From Drosophila miranda (Eukaryota > Arthropoda > Insecta > Diptera > Drosophilidae): a stretch of 64,000 nt of DNA. The stretch spans positions 21,988,336 through 22,052,335 of the forward strand of contig NW_022881614.1 of the NCBI RefSeq assembly GCF_003369915.1, given 5' to 3'. Below, in pieces: positions 1-12,642 of this stretch. Made by a program: the position numbers and the translations under genes. Position 1 is the stretch's first letter. Every line of letters begins with the position of its first letter. The notes under the pieces are model-generated. The model searched no databases. It was not told where the DNA came from and saw only the letters and a list, made by a program, of their open reading frames with translations.

Positions 1-261
1 AAAGCTCTGCGCTTGCTTGCCCTGCTAAACGCTCTCTGTCAGCTCGCTCTTCGCTATCTCCGCTTTGCGTCTGCCTACCGACGTCGGCCAAGCGAAGCTG
101 CGCTTAGCGATCGGAGCGGCAATGTAAAGGTCAGGCAAGCCACACTTGCAATTTGGATGTCACGCATTAAAGAACATATCGTAATTTTATTTCTGCGCCG
201 AGTTTTATTTAATTCGAAATAATTAGTCGGCCGATTGGGGATAAAAAACATTATCTCCACA
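1..261 (+). repeat. 5' LTR of BEL-1, partial
   Basis: Colinear with 5849-6109. It ends in TCTCCACA at 261, the same terminus as the 3' LTR. The first 115 bp of the LTR are outside the window. Confidence 0.9.
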
Positions 262-614
262 TGATCTCTGAGTTGCAGTGTCAATTAATAATCATTCGCG
301 ATCGACATTCGTTAGCCCTAGCAAATTTTCGGCGGTTAAGCACAATTCGGTGCTAAAACACACTTACATACACCTACATACACGCATTGCTGGCTATTAA
401 TTTCTCTGTCGCGACAATTCGGTCAGTGCAGTGCGGTAGGCAGTGCAGCGAACTCACAAATACACACAAGCGGAGTACAAAGCGGAATCGGACAGCTCGC
501 ACAGCCGCATAGCTAAAGGCATTAGCTGTAATCCCTTTGCTTTCGGTTCCCACGTTTATACGTATACAGGGTGTCTTTTTCGGTCGTGCTGAGTGACTCT
601 TTTAAAACCTCAAC
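262..614 (+). other. BEL-1 untranslated leader
   Basis: 353 bp between LTR and gag start. It is repeated in reverse upstream of the gag of the second BEL copy (about 26047-26395), so it belongs to the element and not the host. I could not assign a primer binding site with confidence. Confidence 0.6.
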
Positions 615-1984
615 ATGGCAGCACCTGAGCCTACCAATGTCGCGAACGCATCAATGCCGAGTGATGTAGATTTCTACAAGCACAAGGCCGAGTCCATCGC
701 GCGCCAACTAAAGGCCATGGATCGCTTTCTCACCAAGGAAGAGCTTGCCGAGTTAGATGAGGCAGAACTTCAAGCTCGCTTAGAGCAGATCGAGCGAATG
801 AATGCGGATTTCGATGCCGCTCAAACGAGCCTTGAAAGGCTGGATTTCCTGCAGTTAGCCCATGATGCCCGGCTGGACTTTTCGAGTGTTTATGTCAAGG
901 TTAGGTCCAGGCTGTCGCGGGAGTTGATGGCTGCTCGCACGGTAAATGTTGCCAATTCAACGGCTCGGCATACTCTCGAGGGGAATTCATCGTTGTTCGC
1001 CTATAATAGTATAGGCCGTTCTCGAATGCCCGAGTTGCAGCTTCCGCGATTCGGTGGGAGCTACATGGATTGGCCAGAATTCCACGCGATGTTTTCGACA
1101 ATGGTGCACAAAGACCATCGTATACCAATCATCGAAAAATTCCAATATCTTCGTGGATGTCTAGATGGTGCTGCGCTGGATACGATTCGTTCCTTGGAAC
1201 TTTCTGAGGAGAATTACGACAAGGCGTTGAATTTACTAATGTTGCGATTCGATAATAAACTGTTACATTTTCAGGCACACGTCAAGGCTATTTTCGGGCT
1301 GCAAGGGGTGGAGAAGGGCTCGGCTATCGGCTTGCGCGCGCTCAGCGATAAAATCAATTCGCACTTGCGTGCACTTCAGACCTTGGCGACCCCGCAGGAG
1401 ATTTCCGATGGGTTGCTGATCTTCATCATAGGCACGAAATTGGACCACAAGACCAAGGAGAAATGGGAAGAGAACTTGCCGACGTCAGGATTGCCTCGGT
1501 GGTCAAGCATGGCCTCATTCTTGGAAGCAAGATGTCGGATGCTGGAAAATTTGGGATCGGCTATGGTAACAATTCCTAGACAGCAGGTGGGAGAAAGTAA
1601 ACCAACACCCTAATCACCTCCATTAACGATCATAATAGCTCAACATGCAAGTATTGCAAATCCTCCAATCACTACATATCCCGATGCCAGGCATTTATAG
1701 ATCTCCCTGTTTTTTCTCGATACAAGGAGGTGAAGAAGCGCCATTTATGTCTAAACTGCCTCAACAAAGGCCATTCATTGCAACGCTGCAAGTCAGGGGC
1801 ATGTAGAAATTGCCAAGCCAAGCATCACACACTGCTCCACATGCAGTCGGGCGCGGACGCTGAGTTGCCGTCGCCGAGCACGGAATCGACCCAGCATGAT
1901 CCTGCAAGTGCCCTAGTAGCAAGCAAATATATTAGCCCTCCCCCTCGAGTCAAAAATCTCTGCCTAGCCAAAACGTGCTGCTAG
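615..1984 (+). pseudogene. BEL-1 gag, frameshifted
   Basis: Starts at ATG 615 (MAAPEPTNVANAS) and is open to a stop at 1613. The N-terminal part is a charged helical region and then the DUF1759-type region typical of BEL/Pao and other arthropod retroelement Gag proteins (LPRFGGSYMDWPEFHAMF). After a frame change between about 1595 and 1730, the CCHC knuckle region follows in another frame (CLNCLNKGHSLQRC, CRNCQAKHHTLLH). The reversed copy at 26046-24286 is still open across this same place, so the break in this copy is a real defect and not programmed frameshifting. Gag would form the particle and bind the RNA. Confidence 0.85.
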
Positions 1985-4413
1985 CTACTGCAATCGTATA
2001 TGTCAGGGGCCGTTTTGGATCGCTTATTCCATGTCGTGCCATTTTAGATTCCGCTTCTCAGGTTAACTTTATAACATCGAGACTCGCCAATCAGCTGCAG
2101 TTAGATCCTCACCCGTCTCACGTTCAAATAGCCGGTATTGGAGAGTCAATTCTACCATCCAGCAAGGCTGTGGACATCTTCCTGCAATCTCAAGACGAAA
2201 GCTATCGCGGTTTCCTCTCTGCAATTATCACTGCCTCAATCACAGGAATGCAGCCTAACTTCGGCCTATACGCAAAGGATTGGCCAATGCCAAATAATCT
2301 AAAACTGGCTGATCCTAATTTCGCCAAGCCCCAGCGTGTCGATCTGTTGATAGGTTCTGGTTTGTTTTTCGAATTAATGTGCGTTGGACAGATTCGACTG
2401 TCAGACCAATTGCCAACATTGCAGAAGACGAAACTTGGCTGGATAGTGTCAGGAAGTATTAAAAACTCTGAGAAAGCCCGTGCGGCGCTAGCAGCCGTTG
2501 AAGATCCCCCTGTAATCTCCGCTTGCGAGACTAACTTGTGCGATATTGTAAGGCGGTTTTGGGAAGTCGATGGAGATTATTCGCCCTCATCAATTTCGGA
2601 GGAAGATGTTCATTGCGAACAGCATTTCGTCACAAACTGCATTCGCCTAGAGTCCGGAGCTTACTCCGTGCGTTTGCCAACCAAATTCAGTCTAGAGGAA
2701 TTAGGAGAATCGTATCAGCAGGCGCTACGTAGATTTCTCAATTTGGAGAGGAAGCTAGCAAAAAATTCACAGCTTAAGGCAAAATATATGGAGTTTCTCC
2801 AGGAGTATCGTGATTTAGGACACATGTCGCCAGCTTCGCGGCAGTCAGACCTCCCGCAGTACTTCTTGCCTCACCATTGCGTCCACAAGCAGGATAGTAC
2901 AACCACCAAATTACGCGTAGTGTTCGATGGATCTGCCAAAACAGCGTCTGGAGTATCACTGAATGATGCGCTAATGGCTGGACCCACCATCCAACCTAAA
3001 ATTCTGATAACTCTGCTTCGTTTCCGCTTTTTTAAAGTCGCCTTGTGTGGCGATATCTGCAAAATGTACCGCTGTGTACGCGTTTCCCATCCCGATACGC
3101 ACGTGCAGTGCATCCTATGGCGCAATGACCCGAAGGAGGAGATTCAGGTGTTCAAGTTGGAGACTGTTACTTACGGAACCAAACCTGCCGCTTTCTTAGC
3201 AATTCGTGCTATACATCAATTGGCAAATGATGAAGAGTTGCATTTTCCGCTTGGCGCTGATGTTGTTCGAAGAGATTTCTATGTCGATGATCTCATATCT
3301 GGAGGGGACAGCATTGATTCTGTCATCAAGATTCGTCAGCAGGTAAAGGAGCTACTTTCGAAAGGATGTTTTCCCATACGTAAATGGTGTTCCAATGAAC
3401 CCGCTGCTTTGGAAGGCGTATCGGAGGCGGATCGCGAAAAGTTCCTTACCTTTCATGACGGGACTGAAGTAACCAAGGCGCTTGGTCTAGTTTGGGATCC
3501 CACCACGGACAATCTTCTGTTTAGCTTCGCTCTCGTCGGAACCGCTGCAAGCCCAATATCGAAGCGTTCGGTCCTGTCTACACTAGCTAGGTTCTACGAT
3601 CCTCTAGGGCTCATCTCTCCCATCATCACAAAAGCTAAAATATTTATGCAGTCGCTATGGAACGAAAGCCTAAAGTTGAATTGGGACGAAAGCCTGCCCC
3701 AGGATCTACATACGACTTGGATTGAGCTGACTTCGCAGTTGTCGATGGTTAAAAACTTTAAGTTTCCACGTTACGTGCTTCGGCAGCAAGCCAGATTAGA
3801 AATGCACGCGTTTTGTGATGCGAGCCAAGCAGCATATGGCGCCTGTGTATACATGCGTTCGGAAGCTCTTGGCATTGTGCAAAGTCATCTCTTATGCTCT
3901 AAATCCAGAGTCGCGCCCTTGAAAAGTATGACTATCCCCAAGCTTGAGCTGTCCGCTGCCCTCGTATTAGCCGAACTAGTGTCCACCATAGTTAAGGGAT
4001 TATCAGCTCCATGCCAAATACATTGCTGGTCGGATTCGTCCATAGCCCTTGCCTGGATTCGAGAATCACCATTGAATTTTAATATATTTGTTTCTAATCG
4101 AGTTCAGCGGATTCAGGAGCTCACCGCTGGAATGACTTGGCATCACGTGCCCACAAAGTTGAATCCTGCCGACATCATATCACGTGGATCCACGCCCGCT
4201 GAACTAATGGATATCAGCCTTTGGATCTCTGGATCACCATTCTTGCGTCTTGAGAGCTCAGAGTGGCCTGAAGGCTTGCAATTGCCGACCGATGTACCAG
4301 AACGTCGTCATGCAGCATTGGTTGTTTCAAACGAAAGGGATGTATCGTACGATTGCAAATTTCAAAAAGGCATAGCGCGGTCGAAGGGTCAACTTACCGT
4401 AATCGACATCTAA
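1975..4413 (+). pseudogene. BEL-1 pol: protease, RT and RNase H
   Basis: A long open frame of 812 codons. The N terminus holds an aspartic protease (ILDSASQVNF, where BEL elements carry D-S-A/G). The middle is reverse transcriptase with the catalytic box DFYVDDLISGG and upstream VFDGSAKT and DICKMYRCVRV blocks. The C-terminal third is an RNase H-like domain (HAFCDASQAAYG, IPKLELSAAL, CWSDSSIALAWI). The frame differs from that of gag and stops at 4413, where the integrase part resumes in another frame. Catalytic motifs look complete, but the product would lack Gag and integrase. Confidence 0.9.
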
Positions 4414-4425
4414 AATGGTACGTAT

Positions 4426-5732
4426 TTGCTCATAAGGGCAATACAGCAGCAACAATTTTCGGAAGAGATAAGAGCCCTCGCCAGCAAACAGGCCCTACCC
4501 CCAAAAAGCACGATGGCCTCACTGAATTCCTTTCTGGATAGCTTTGGATTGCTGCGTGTTGGAGGCCGCCTCCAAAATGCCGAATTGGACTACGACGCGA
4601 AGCACCCGATCCTGCTTCCTAAGGGACATCCTGTCACTGTCTCTATTATTATCTTCTTTCACGAAAGGTTTCTCCACGCAGGAGCTCAAGGATTGCTCGG
4701 ACTGCTTCGGCAAAAATTCTGGCCTATTGGTGGACGCAAATATGTTGCGGGAATCATTCGCAAATGTGTTAGATGCTTTCGTTTGAAGCCAGTGCTGAGG
4801 GAACATATCATGGGAAACTTGCCTGCGGATCGCGTAAGGACTAATCCAGCATTCCACACAACGGGCGTTGATTTTTGCGGACCCTTTTATCACAAGTCGG
4901 AAGTCAGAAGCAGGCCTCCTATCAAATGTTACATCGCTGTCTTCGTATGCTTTAGCACCAAAGCAACTCATTTGGAAGTCGTTCGGGATCTATCTACAGA
5001 ATCCTTTCTGGCAGCATTAAGGCGTTTTATAAGTCTACGTCCCAAACCTCGAATCATCTGGTCAGACAACGCTACAAATTTTGTAGGAGCAAAAAATGAG
5101 CTTTTGGAGCTTCGGCAAATGTTCCTCAGCGATCCTCATACGTCGGCTGTGTCACATCTCTGCGTTTCTAGTGGAATCGACTGGAAATTCATCCCTCCTC
5201 GCTCACCTCATTTTGGGGGTTTGTGGGAGGCGGCTGTTAAAGCAGCTAAATATCATTTTCATCTCTGCTTTGTTAAATTCCCGTCCGCTTTATGCAATTA
5301 CAGAAAGTCCCGATGATCTAGATGTGCTCACGCCAAACCACTTTCTCAATGGAGCCCCGAAAGCTGCATTCGACGAGCCAGATGTGGCGCATCTCCGGGT
5401 CAATTTACTTAGTCGATGGCAGCGGCTGTGTCAAATGAAGCAGGCGTTTTGGGAGAAAATGGAGCACGGCGTATCTTTCGATTCTTCAGGAGCGGAGCAA
5501 GTGGCGGTTATCGTCTCCAAACATCAAGCTAGGAGCGCTCGTCATGATCAAGGAGGAAACGCTGCCACCATTAAGGTGGCCGCTTGGCCGCATTGAGAGC
5601 GTCATCCCAGGAAAAGATGGAACCATCAGAGTAGCCGTCATCCGCACTCAAAAAGTCCTTTTCAAGAGGGCCGTTGGAAAAATAGCGGCTCTGCCCCTTC
5701 AGTTGAAAGCCTTTGCCTTCCAACGGGGGTGA
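4426..5732 (+). pseudogene. BEL-1 integrase and pol C terminus, broken
   Basis: The integrase zinc-binding part (HAGAQGLLGLLRQKFW ... CVRCFR) is followed by a catalytic core with all three acidic residues visible: D in TGVDFCGPF, D in IIWSDNATNF and E in HFGGLWEAAVK. Just after the E motif there is an internal deletion and frame change near 5250, so the remainder (ALLNSRPLYAITESPDD) reads in another frame. The DUF5641-like end (PLGRIESVIPGKDGTIR) is in a third frame ending at the TGA at 5730-5732. The pol stop lies one base before the 3' LTR, a compact arrangement. Confidence 0.85.
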
Positions 5733-5733
5733 A

Positions 5734-6109
5734 TGTTCGGAGCAGAACCCAGCCGATTAGCTGCTTGCCAAATAGCACCTAATTCTTGGCCCTCAGCCGC
5801 TTATTTTGTTTGTTACTTATGTATGTCTATGTCACTCATTTGTTTGTTAAAGCTCTGGGCTTGCTTGCCCTGCTAAACGCTCTCTGTCAGCTCGCTCTTC
5901 GCTATCTCCGCTTTGCGTCTGCCTACCGACGTCGGCCGAGCGAAGCTGCGTTTAGCGATCGGAGCGGCAATGTAAAGGGCAGGCAAGCCACACTTGCAAT
6001 TTGGATGTCACGCATTAAAGAACATATCGTAATTTTATTTCTGCGCCGAGTTTTATTTAATTCGAAATAATTAGTAGGCCGATTGGGGATAAAAAACATT
6101 ATCTCCACA
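5734..6109 (+). repeat. 3' LTR of BEL-1 (376 bp)
   Basis: Begins TGTTCGGAGCAG and ends ATCTCCACA, so it has TG...CA termini. A 372-bp reversed homologue lies at 55571-55942 and a broken one at 23777-23835. Confidence 0.92.
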
Positions 6110-6487
6110 GGAGGTTTTTTTACACTGGTGCTTCTATGGGGCTTATATGAAAACAGGGCGAACATTTGGTAGAGAAGTTAGTGAAAATTGTTTAAACTTA
6201 TTTTACAATCAATTCCAATAAAATGAATATTTAAAATTGTGTGGTGTTGTAGAAAATTGATTTATCAATCGGATAAAATTACGTTTTCAGAGCTGAGGGT
6301 CGTAGCTAGTAATATTAAACCAAATATTAAAATACGAGGAAATGTACAATAGAATCGTCAGTAGACTTACGGTATTTTTGGTATATTTCTGAGGGCTGCC
6401 ATAGATTTTATCCATAAGACCGCGATAGATCAGGTCACACTGAAACACACTCAAGCGAATCGAAGCGTTGGTAAAAAAGTGACAATA
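6110..6487 (+). promoter_or_regulatory. 5' flank and promoter of thr copy A
   Basis: Homologous to 29417-29869 upstream of thr-B. It contains AGGTCACACTG at 6432-6442, which fits the Drosophila core-promoter Motif 1 (consensus YGGTCACACTR) except at its first base. The sequence then runs into the first codons of thr (ATGTCTGCCGAT at 6488), where it is interrupted by the I-type element. The promoter is therefore separated from its gene by about 8.6 kb. A short stretch on the opposite strand (ATG near 6160) could begin a divergent gene, but support is weak. Confidence 0.6.
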
Positions 6488-6500
6488 ATGTCTGCCGATA
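6484..6500 (+). repeat. Left target-site duplication of the I-type element (17 bp)
   Basis: AATAATGTCTGCCGATA here is repeated exactly at 15071-15087. It includes the thr start codon (ATG at 6488-6490). Confidence 0.9.
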
Positions 6501-6714
6501 ACACTTCCTTTTCATCAGCGAGCGAGACCGGTCGTGATTTTTCTTAACAGTCTGAAAGGTGACTTTTTCCAAGTAACAAAGGCTTAATTAAAAGTGATTG
6601 TAAAAATTGGATCATTGTTTATTTCATACAAATCTTCATCAATATATAAATTATTCCTCTTTTCATTTCCCAAAGGAGAGGTAAGTCTTTGGCAATCTGG
6701 TTAAACCAGCAATT

Positions 6715-8297
6715 ATGGCGGACGCCGGTCACTCGGTGTCTGCCAAATTGAAACCCCCTGATCAGGTGCCAAAAACCGGCAAAATTCAAACCCAAAAAAC
6801 AATAGCAAAAAACTTCAGTGCTTTGTGTTCAGGTGTGAAAGAGGACATATTCGACAGCTTGACTAACGAAAAGTACCCAACAAAAAAGATGCGCAAGGAA
6901 CAAAAAAGCGACAATACCAATACAGACATAAATAACAAAATGCTGATAGACGATGACAGTAACAAAATGGTGGAGGCTTCTGACGGTGTGACCGTTCACA
7001 ATTCTCACACAAATGCCATAAATGGTTTTACTGGAAATACTGAAATGACTAAAACCCTGAATAAAAATACTAATCCGATTATAAACCCATTAAATGTAGG
7101 TATCGAAAGAGAAACCGTGTTGTATGCCACATCGGTAATGCGGCTGTACTTGTATCGACTAAGAACAGTACCATCTTCGAAAACAAAAACACCAAAAATG
7201 GCTTATTCTTTTTTGAAAAAATAAGACACCTTAAAATCAAAGGAATTAAAGAAATCGTAGCTCTTGCGCCTACACTATACAAGATTTATTTTAAGGTTTT
7301 CAGCGAAGCAAATGATTTAGTTTTAAATGAGGAGTTAAAAAAAATGAATTTAGTGGTATTTATACCAAAAGACTATGTGGAATCCTATGGAGTAATTAAA
7401 GGGGTGCCCCTCGGTTTTTCTGAGAATGAAATTATGGATAATATTACTTCTAACATAAAAATTAAGTCAATTGAAAGATTAGCAAGAAGGCAGAAAATTA
7501 CAACCGATGACAACAACGAAACATTCAAGCTCATACCATTAGAAACAGTCAAAATTGGTTTTGAGGGTTCAGACATCCCAGAAAAGGTATCTCTTTTTGG
7601 GATGAGAGTAAGCATATATGTTCCCAGAGTAAGGCAATGTTATAATTGTGGCAGACTTGGTCACACTTCGACCAGATGCAAATCAGCTAGGAGGTGCTAT
7701 AAATGCGGAGTCGAGGAGTGCAATGGGTCGTGCACTGGTCTCAAGTGTATCCTTTGCAATGGGAAAAATCACTCAGCTAGGGACAGACTGATGTGCCCAG
7801 TATGGGAAAAGGAGATGGACATTAACAAAATAATGACAATCAAAAAAATCGCGCGTAAGGAAGTGCTTAGCACTTACTCAATCCATCAAAATTTTTCGCT
7901 ATTAGATAATTATGAAAAAATCTATCCAAAACTAGACATAAATGAGGAAAATGTTCAAAACAAAAACGTTAAAGCAAATGAAGTTTTAAAAAAACACAGT
8001 TATGCGAGCAGGTTAGTGCAGAGACCTTTGGTTCCTGCACAAAAACCCCACTATCACTTAGAATCATATACCAGCGATTCTAGTAATCTCGTACCATTTT
8101 TTGAAAACAAAGAACTAAAAGAAAACAAATTTACCATTCAACAGATGGTTGACATGTTGTCTCGTTTAGTCGACTCAAATGATGTGTCACATCCAGCAAA
8201 AAAAGTGACCAGTACAAATGATTACAATATGGAACATAATGCAGACAGAAAAATGAACAAACAGAGAGAAACGAACCTTTTTAAAACATCTAAATAA
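6715..8297 (+). pseudogene. I-type ORF1, Gag-like RNA-binding protein, frameshifted
   Basis: Starts at ATG 6715 (MADAGHSVSAKLKPP). A frame change near 7100 separates the first segment (stop at 7224) from the rest, which reads on from about 7110 into the segment ending at 8297. The C-terminal half carries three consecutive zinc knuckles (CYNCGRLGHTSTRC, CYKCGVEECNGSC, CILCNGKNHSARDRLMC), as in I-element ORF1 proteins. These bind the element RNA and act as nucleic acid chaperones. The stop at 8295-8297 is two bases from the ORF2 ATG at 8300, so ORF2 would depend on reinitiation. Confidence 0.85.
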
Positions 8298-8299
8298 AT

Positions 8300-10035
8300 A
8301 TGAAATTTTTACAACATAACATTCAATCTATTAAAGCCAATAAAAACGACCTAGTATTCTACTTAAACAATGAAAACTTCGACTTTGCCATTCTGGCTGA
8401 AGTTTTCTCTCACGATCTCCGTTTTAGGAAACTAGCCAACTTCAATATGTTAGAAAAACATAGAGAGGACGGTTATGGAGGAGTGGCGATTGCCTACAAA
8501 AAAGAATTAAGAGTTAAAAGACTGATATATGAGACAGAGCAAGATATAATTATAGCAAGAACCATCAACAACAAAGATAAATTTCTTATCACCTCAGTAT
8601 ATTTTGAACCTTTGTTGTCTCTTGCATCCTTCAAGCAAGCGATTAACAATCTCCTTGAATATTTAGATGCATTCGGAAAAGTCATAATTGCAGGCGATTT
8701 TAAGGCAAGACATACCTTTTCTGGAGACAGAACCAACAGTGGAAAGGGAAATTTTCTCATGCAAGCTATGTCAAATGCTGGCTACAGTCTAGCAAATGAC
8801 CACAGTCTCACATTCAGAAGACACATCGACTCAACATCAGGGTCTGTACTCGATTTAACTTTCACAAAGGGTATTCATATAGAGAATTGGAAATGCGAAA
8901 AGTTTTACCTAGGATGCAGCCACCATCACCCAATAACCTTTGAAACAGCAGGATATCAACACAAACTCAAAACTTTCCTTGCCAAAAACAGGCTACTGAA
9001 AAAGCTAAGCCAGTTTGAGGCCGACAAAGATATGGATAATTTAGCGAAGAACATCCAACAGAAAATAAAAGCAGCTACTTATGAAATCAAAAACAAATTT
9101 CCAAAATTATGGTGGGACGAGAATTTAGCCAAATTATTCAGGGAGTTTGCAGAGTCGCAGAAGAAGGCAGCTTCAGAACCCTCCTTTTAAAATGATTGTT
9201 CTGCTGTTAACCTCAAGGTTAAATGGAAAAAATCTGTTAAAATTGCCAAAAGAACTAGCTATGCCAGGAAGTTAACAGAGTTAAATGTAAAATCGAACTC
9301 AAGAGAAGCCTGGAGATTCCTCAGCAATCTAAAAAACTGTCAAGAGGACACCCCAGAAATTTTCGACCCTGACAAAGCTGGGCCATACCTGGAATTCCTT
9401 AACGAACAAATAACCTCAGAAGCAAAGGATGTAGACGAAGAAATGTACTCAACCAAGAACAATGAAAATCCTTTCTTTTCCTTGGAAGAGTTAGAGGCTG
9501 TGTTAGTCAGAAACAGAAAAACGGCAGGAGGAATAGATCACATCACATACGAGATGCTGAATGCTCTTAACACTAGTATAAAGACAGAACTTGTACATTT
9601 TTACAACCGTCGAGTGGCTATGTGCGATTTCCCAGTCGAATGGAGATCTATCAGAATTGTACCAATACCGAAAAAAACATGGATCTGACTGACTTAAAAC
9701 ATTTTCGACCCATATCCCTCATTTCGGTTCTAGCCAAGACAGTAAATGGCATGGTGAAAGCCAGGCTGGAAAAGCATATACAAGAAAACAAGATTATACC
9801 CTACAGATCTTATGCATACCAAAAAAACAAGTCTGCAGCGATGTGCATAAATGATGTCATCAATGTGGTAGCGGCAAAGAAAAAGAACAAGGAACACGTT
9901 ACTCTTGTGGTTGTTGACCTCAACAATGCCTACAATTGTGTCAACCTGAAATTCTTAAAAAGACTAATGGAAAATGAGTGTTTTCCTAAAACATACATTG
10001 ACTGGATCATCAGTTTTATGCATAGCTCGCAAACG
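8300..10035 (+). pseudogene. I-type ORF2, endonuclease and N-terminal RT
   Basis: Begins MKFLQHNIQSIKAN. The endonuclease/exonuclease/phosphatase domain shows the expected blocks: QHNIQS, AEVFSH (where the catalytic E sits), GGVAIAY, IIAGDFKARH and CSHHHPI near the end. A TAA at 9188-9190 interrupts the frame, but the same frame continues beyond it into the RT fingers (NRKTAGGIDHITYEML). A further frame change near 9680 leads into FRPISLISVLAKTVNGM. The RT catalytic block VVVDLNNAYNCVN is visible near 9910-9950. The frame is then lost at about 10035-10045, where the hAT-derived insertion begins. Confidence 0.87.
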
Positions 10036-10039
10036 ACGG

Positions 10040-10935
10040 TCAACACTTTTTCCCTTTGCTGTCTCGTCACTGACAAAACCGAAAAAGACCACGCAGAAGC
10101 GGTCTCTCACTGAGCAGAACACTTTTTGTATCTTCGCTTGTGTTATGTGTTTCGGGTTTTCGCTTGAGCCCGACACACGATCGGGTCTCACAATAACAGC
10201 TTAGAGAGACACTTTGGTCAAGCGCTCGCAGCAAAAGAGTCTTTAGATGAGCAGAACCCAAAAAGTGTCTGTTTATGTTTATTTATTCATGTTTTTCGCA
10301 TCTTTTTGGTTATGTTATTGTAATATTTATACTTATTTGCGAATTTTCTGCAAACTGAAGACATGGATATGGATGTATGTATATATGTATGTATATATTT
10401 TGTATTAATACGAATTTAGCTTAACCACTAACAATGAGTTAATATTTTCCGCACTTAAAGAGCAACGTTTTTCATTCAAAATATAATGAAGTGCTGAAAA
10501 GGATCTTTCGACCGATACCTGAGTGGCCGGTGTAGCCAGCACCACCTGTGCGAGCGAATTCAAGTGTGGTGATCTTAGCTTCATGCCGTTAAAAAGCTGC
10601 AATATATCGGAATTTAATGGTAAACGGCCATTGTTCATAGCAAAGTTCTCCACATCAGTAAACATTTTGGAAAGTTGTTCAGGAACAGGCTCATTTTGGG
10701 TTTGGGACAGTGTCTGACACAATTCACGAAGGCAAGTGATCGTTGCCACAGCCACCACACGTACAAGCACGCATACATACGCAAAAGACACTTTTTTCGT
10801 TCGCTCGCGACAAGATGCCCAGTGAAAAACAGGAACAAAAGAGAAGTGAAACAATCGGTCTTTGCTTGAGCGAAGAGCGAGTTGAGTAAAAACAGATTTG
10901 ATCGGGTCTTTTCAGTCCCTTTTCTCAATGTGTTC
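10040..10935 (-). mobile_element. hAT-superfamily DNA transposon fragment, nested in the I-type RT
   Basis: This ~0.9 kb block splits the RT domain: RT motifs run up to about 10040 and resume at about 10945. On the minus strand at about 10690-10405 it encodes the hAT C-terminal dimerisation region, with the hallmark run SVERSFSALHYILNEKRCSL. Only this end of a transposase is present, so the copy is internally deleted and non-autonomous. I could not fix the terminal inverted repeats or the 8-bp target duplication, so the borders are approximate. Confidence 0.7.
10405..10690 (-). pseudogene. hAT transposase C-terminal fragment
   Basis: Contains LATPATQVSVERSFSALHYI and ends VVKLNSY. This matches the conserved hATC dimerisation domain, in which S-x-E-R-x-F/W-S is the core. 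The catalytic acidic residues of the N-terminal RNase H fold are absent, so it cannot be active. It reads from the opposite strand relative to the host LINE. Confidence 0.75.
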
Positions 10936-10939
10936 GTCA

Positions 10940-12642
10940 ATGAGAGGTTTTTATCAGACTATGCGAGCTATGGTTTTATGTCTATGAGCCTACTGAAAAT
11001 AGGGGAAGCTGTTTAGGTAGTTCAGGGAGGAATACCAGGGCTCTTGTCTATCGCCCCTCCTTTTTAATGTATACACAAAAAGACTACATCAGATCTGTGA
11101 TAGAAATACTCATATGATGCAATTTGCAGATGACTTCGTTATAATCTCTCACAACAGAGAGTTTACTGTAGCGGTTGAAAACCTTAATAAAAAACTAAAT
11201 GACTTTAACCTTCTATGTGGTGATCTCGGTTTTAGCTTCAATCCAAGCAAATCTGCAGCAATGAATGTAGGAAAAAGACAGGTCAGAGCGGTAAATATTT
11301 CTGTTAGAAATGTGCCTATACCAAATCGAAAAGATATCCGTTTCTTAGGCAGACTGATTAGCGCAAACATGTCAAATGTCAGTCATGTAAAAATGGTTAA
11401 AGAACAAACAAAAAAATGCAACAGACTCCTCCAGCTTGCGACTACTATCAAATCAGGTCTAAAACCTAAAACAAGTACCAACATCTTCAAAGCTTTTATT
11501 AGAACAAAACAAGAATATGCTATCACAAGTTTTTCAGACATGGGATCTGGAGCAAGTAAAGATATAGAAATAGCGCAAGCTAAATCACTCAGAAGGTGTG
11601 TTGGGGTGCCACAAGCAAACACGAAATTTTTGTCCTCGCTGGTGTAATGCCACCTGTTTTCAGGGCGAAATGGCTTACAGCCAAAGAACTGCTTAAAATT
11701 AAAAGGTTCAATCCAACAATGTTTGACGAGCTAATACGCTCAAAAGGTAAAGAAGAATACTCGAAAGAAGAAATAGAAACTATATTTTATGAGATTCTGA
11801 ACAAGTACAGAAAGGACGACTGGAACATTCTATCAACAGATGCCTCAGTTACAGAAAGTACATGTGGCATAGGAATAGTAGAATGGCCTAGTGGAAATAT
11901 CCACAAGTACAAAATAGAAAACAGATTATCCTCAGTAGGTGCCGAACTCGTAGGCCTTAAAAAGGCCTGCGAACTATGTCTAAAATATAATTACAAAAAG
12001 GCTTTGATTTTAAGTGATGGATTAGGAGCTATTAATTTAATTAAAAATAAGAATACAGACTCGTACCTAGTGAATGATATTCACAACATAATTAACCAAT
12101 CAGACATTCAGAAACTTGACATTCTATGGGTCCCTGGTCACAAGGGTGTGGCCATCAACGAAAAGACTGACATAGCAGCAAAGGCTGCTACAAGTGAGGG
12201 GTTTACAATAAATATAAAATACAGCTACAAGGAGGCTCAAAGAGAAATTAGGAACTTTTTAGTATACAAATGGAATGAGGACTACAGGACGAAGTGTAGG
12301 ACGAAGGGATCCAGCCTCATATATTTCCAGACATACCCAGTAAACCCTGGCATTTTTCTCTGAAATGGAATGCTAAAAGCATCAAGACCATTAACAGACT
12401 TATGACGGGACACACAGAATCCTACACAGAATCAAAGCAATTGACTCAAATATCGGCGAAACGGGCAATGCAACTGAATATGCCGAACACCTGATCTTCG
12501 ATTGCCAAAGATTTGCCGGGCTCAGAAGGAAATTCAAAATCTTTAAATATTATAACAATTTACATCAATTATTAATAAAAAAAGAGCCGCTACATCTCAG
12601 AGAGCTGGCAATCTTCATCAAAACTGCTGACTTAAACTTTTG
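10940..12642 (+). pseudogene. I-type ORF2, C-terminal RT and RNase H
   Basis: Continues the RT after the hAT insertion: QGGIPG at about 11025, the catalytic box MMQFADDFVIISHN at about 11114, and the thumb-side region FSFNPSKSAAMNVG. A frame change near 11600 leads to the RNase H domain, with STDASVTESTCGIGIVEW, SVGAELVGLKKA, ILSDGLGAINLI and ILWVPGHKGVAINEKTDIAA. These hold the expected D-E-D-H/D acidic set. After a stop at 12363 another frame carries a C-terminal Cys/His segment (EYAEHLIFDCQRFAG) to about 12642. Multiple breaks rule out an active product. Confidence 0.85.

Larger units (their letters stand above)
1..6109 (+). mobile_element. BEL/Pao LTR retrotransposon (BEL-1), 5' end cut by window
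   Basis: Nearly complete BEL/Pao-superfamily element. Order seen: partial 5' LTR, leader, gag with a DUF1759-like domain and CCHC knuckles, protease, RT, RNase H, integrase, 3' LTR. Window base 1 aligns with base 5849 of the 3' LTR without gaps, so 115 bp of the 5' LTR lie outside. About five mismatches over 261 bp separate the two LTR portions, which suggests a young but not brand-new insertion. Several frame breaks make it non-autonomous. Immediately right of the element lies thr upstream sequence also found at 29417, so the insertion defines the left limit of host block A. A target-site duplication cannot be checked because the left flank is missing. Confidence 0.9.
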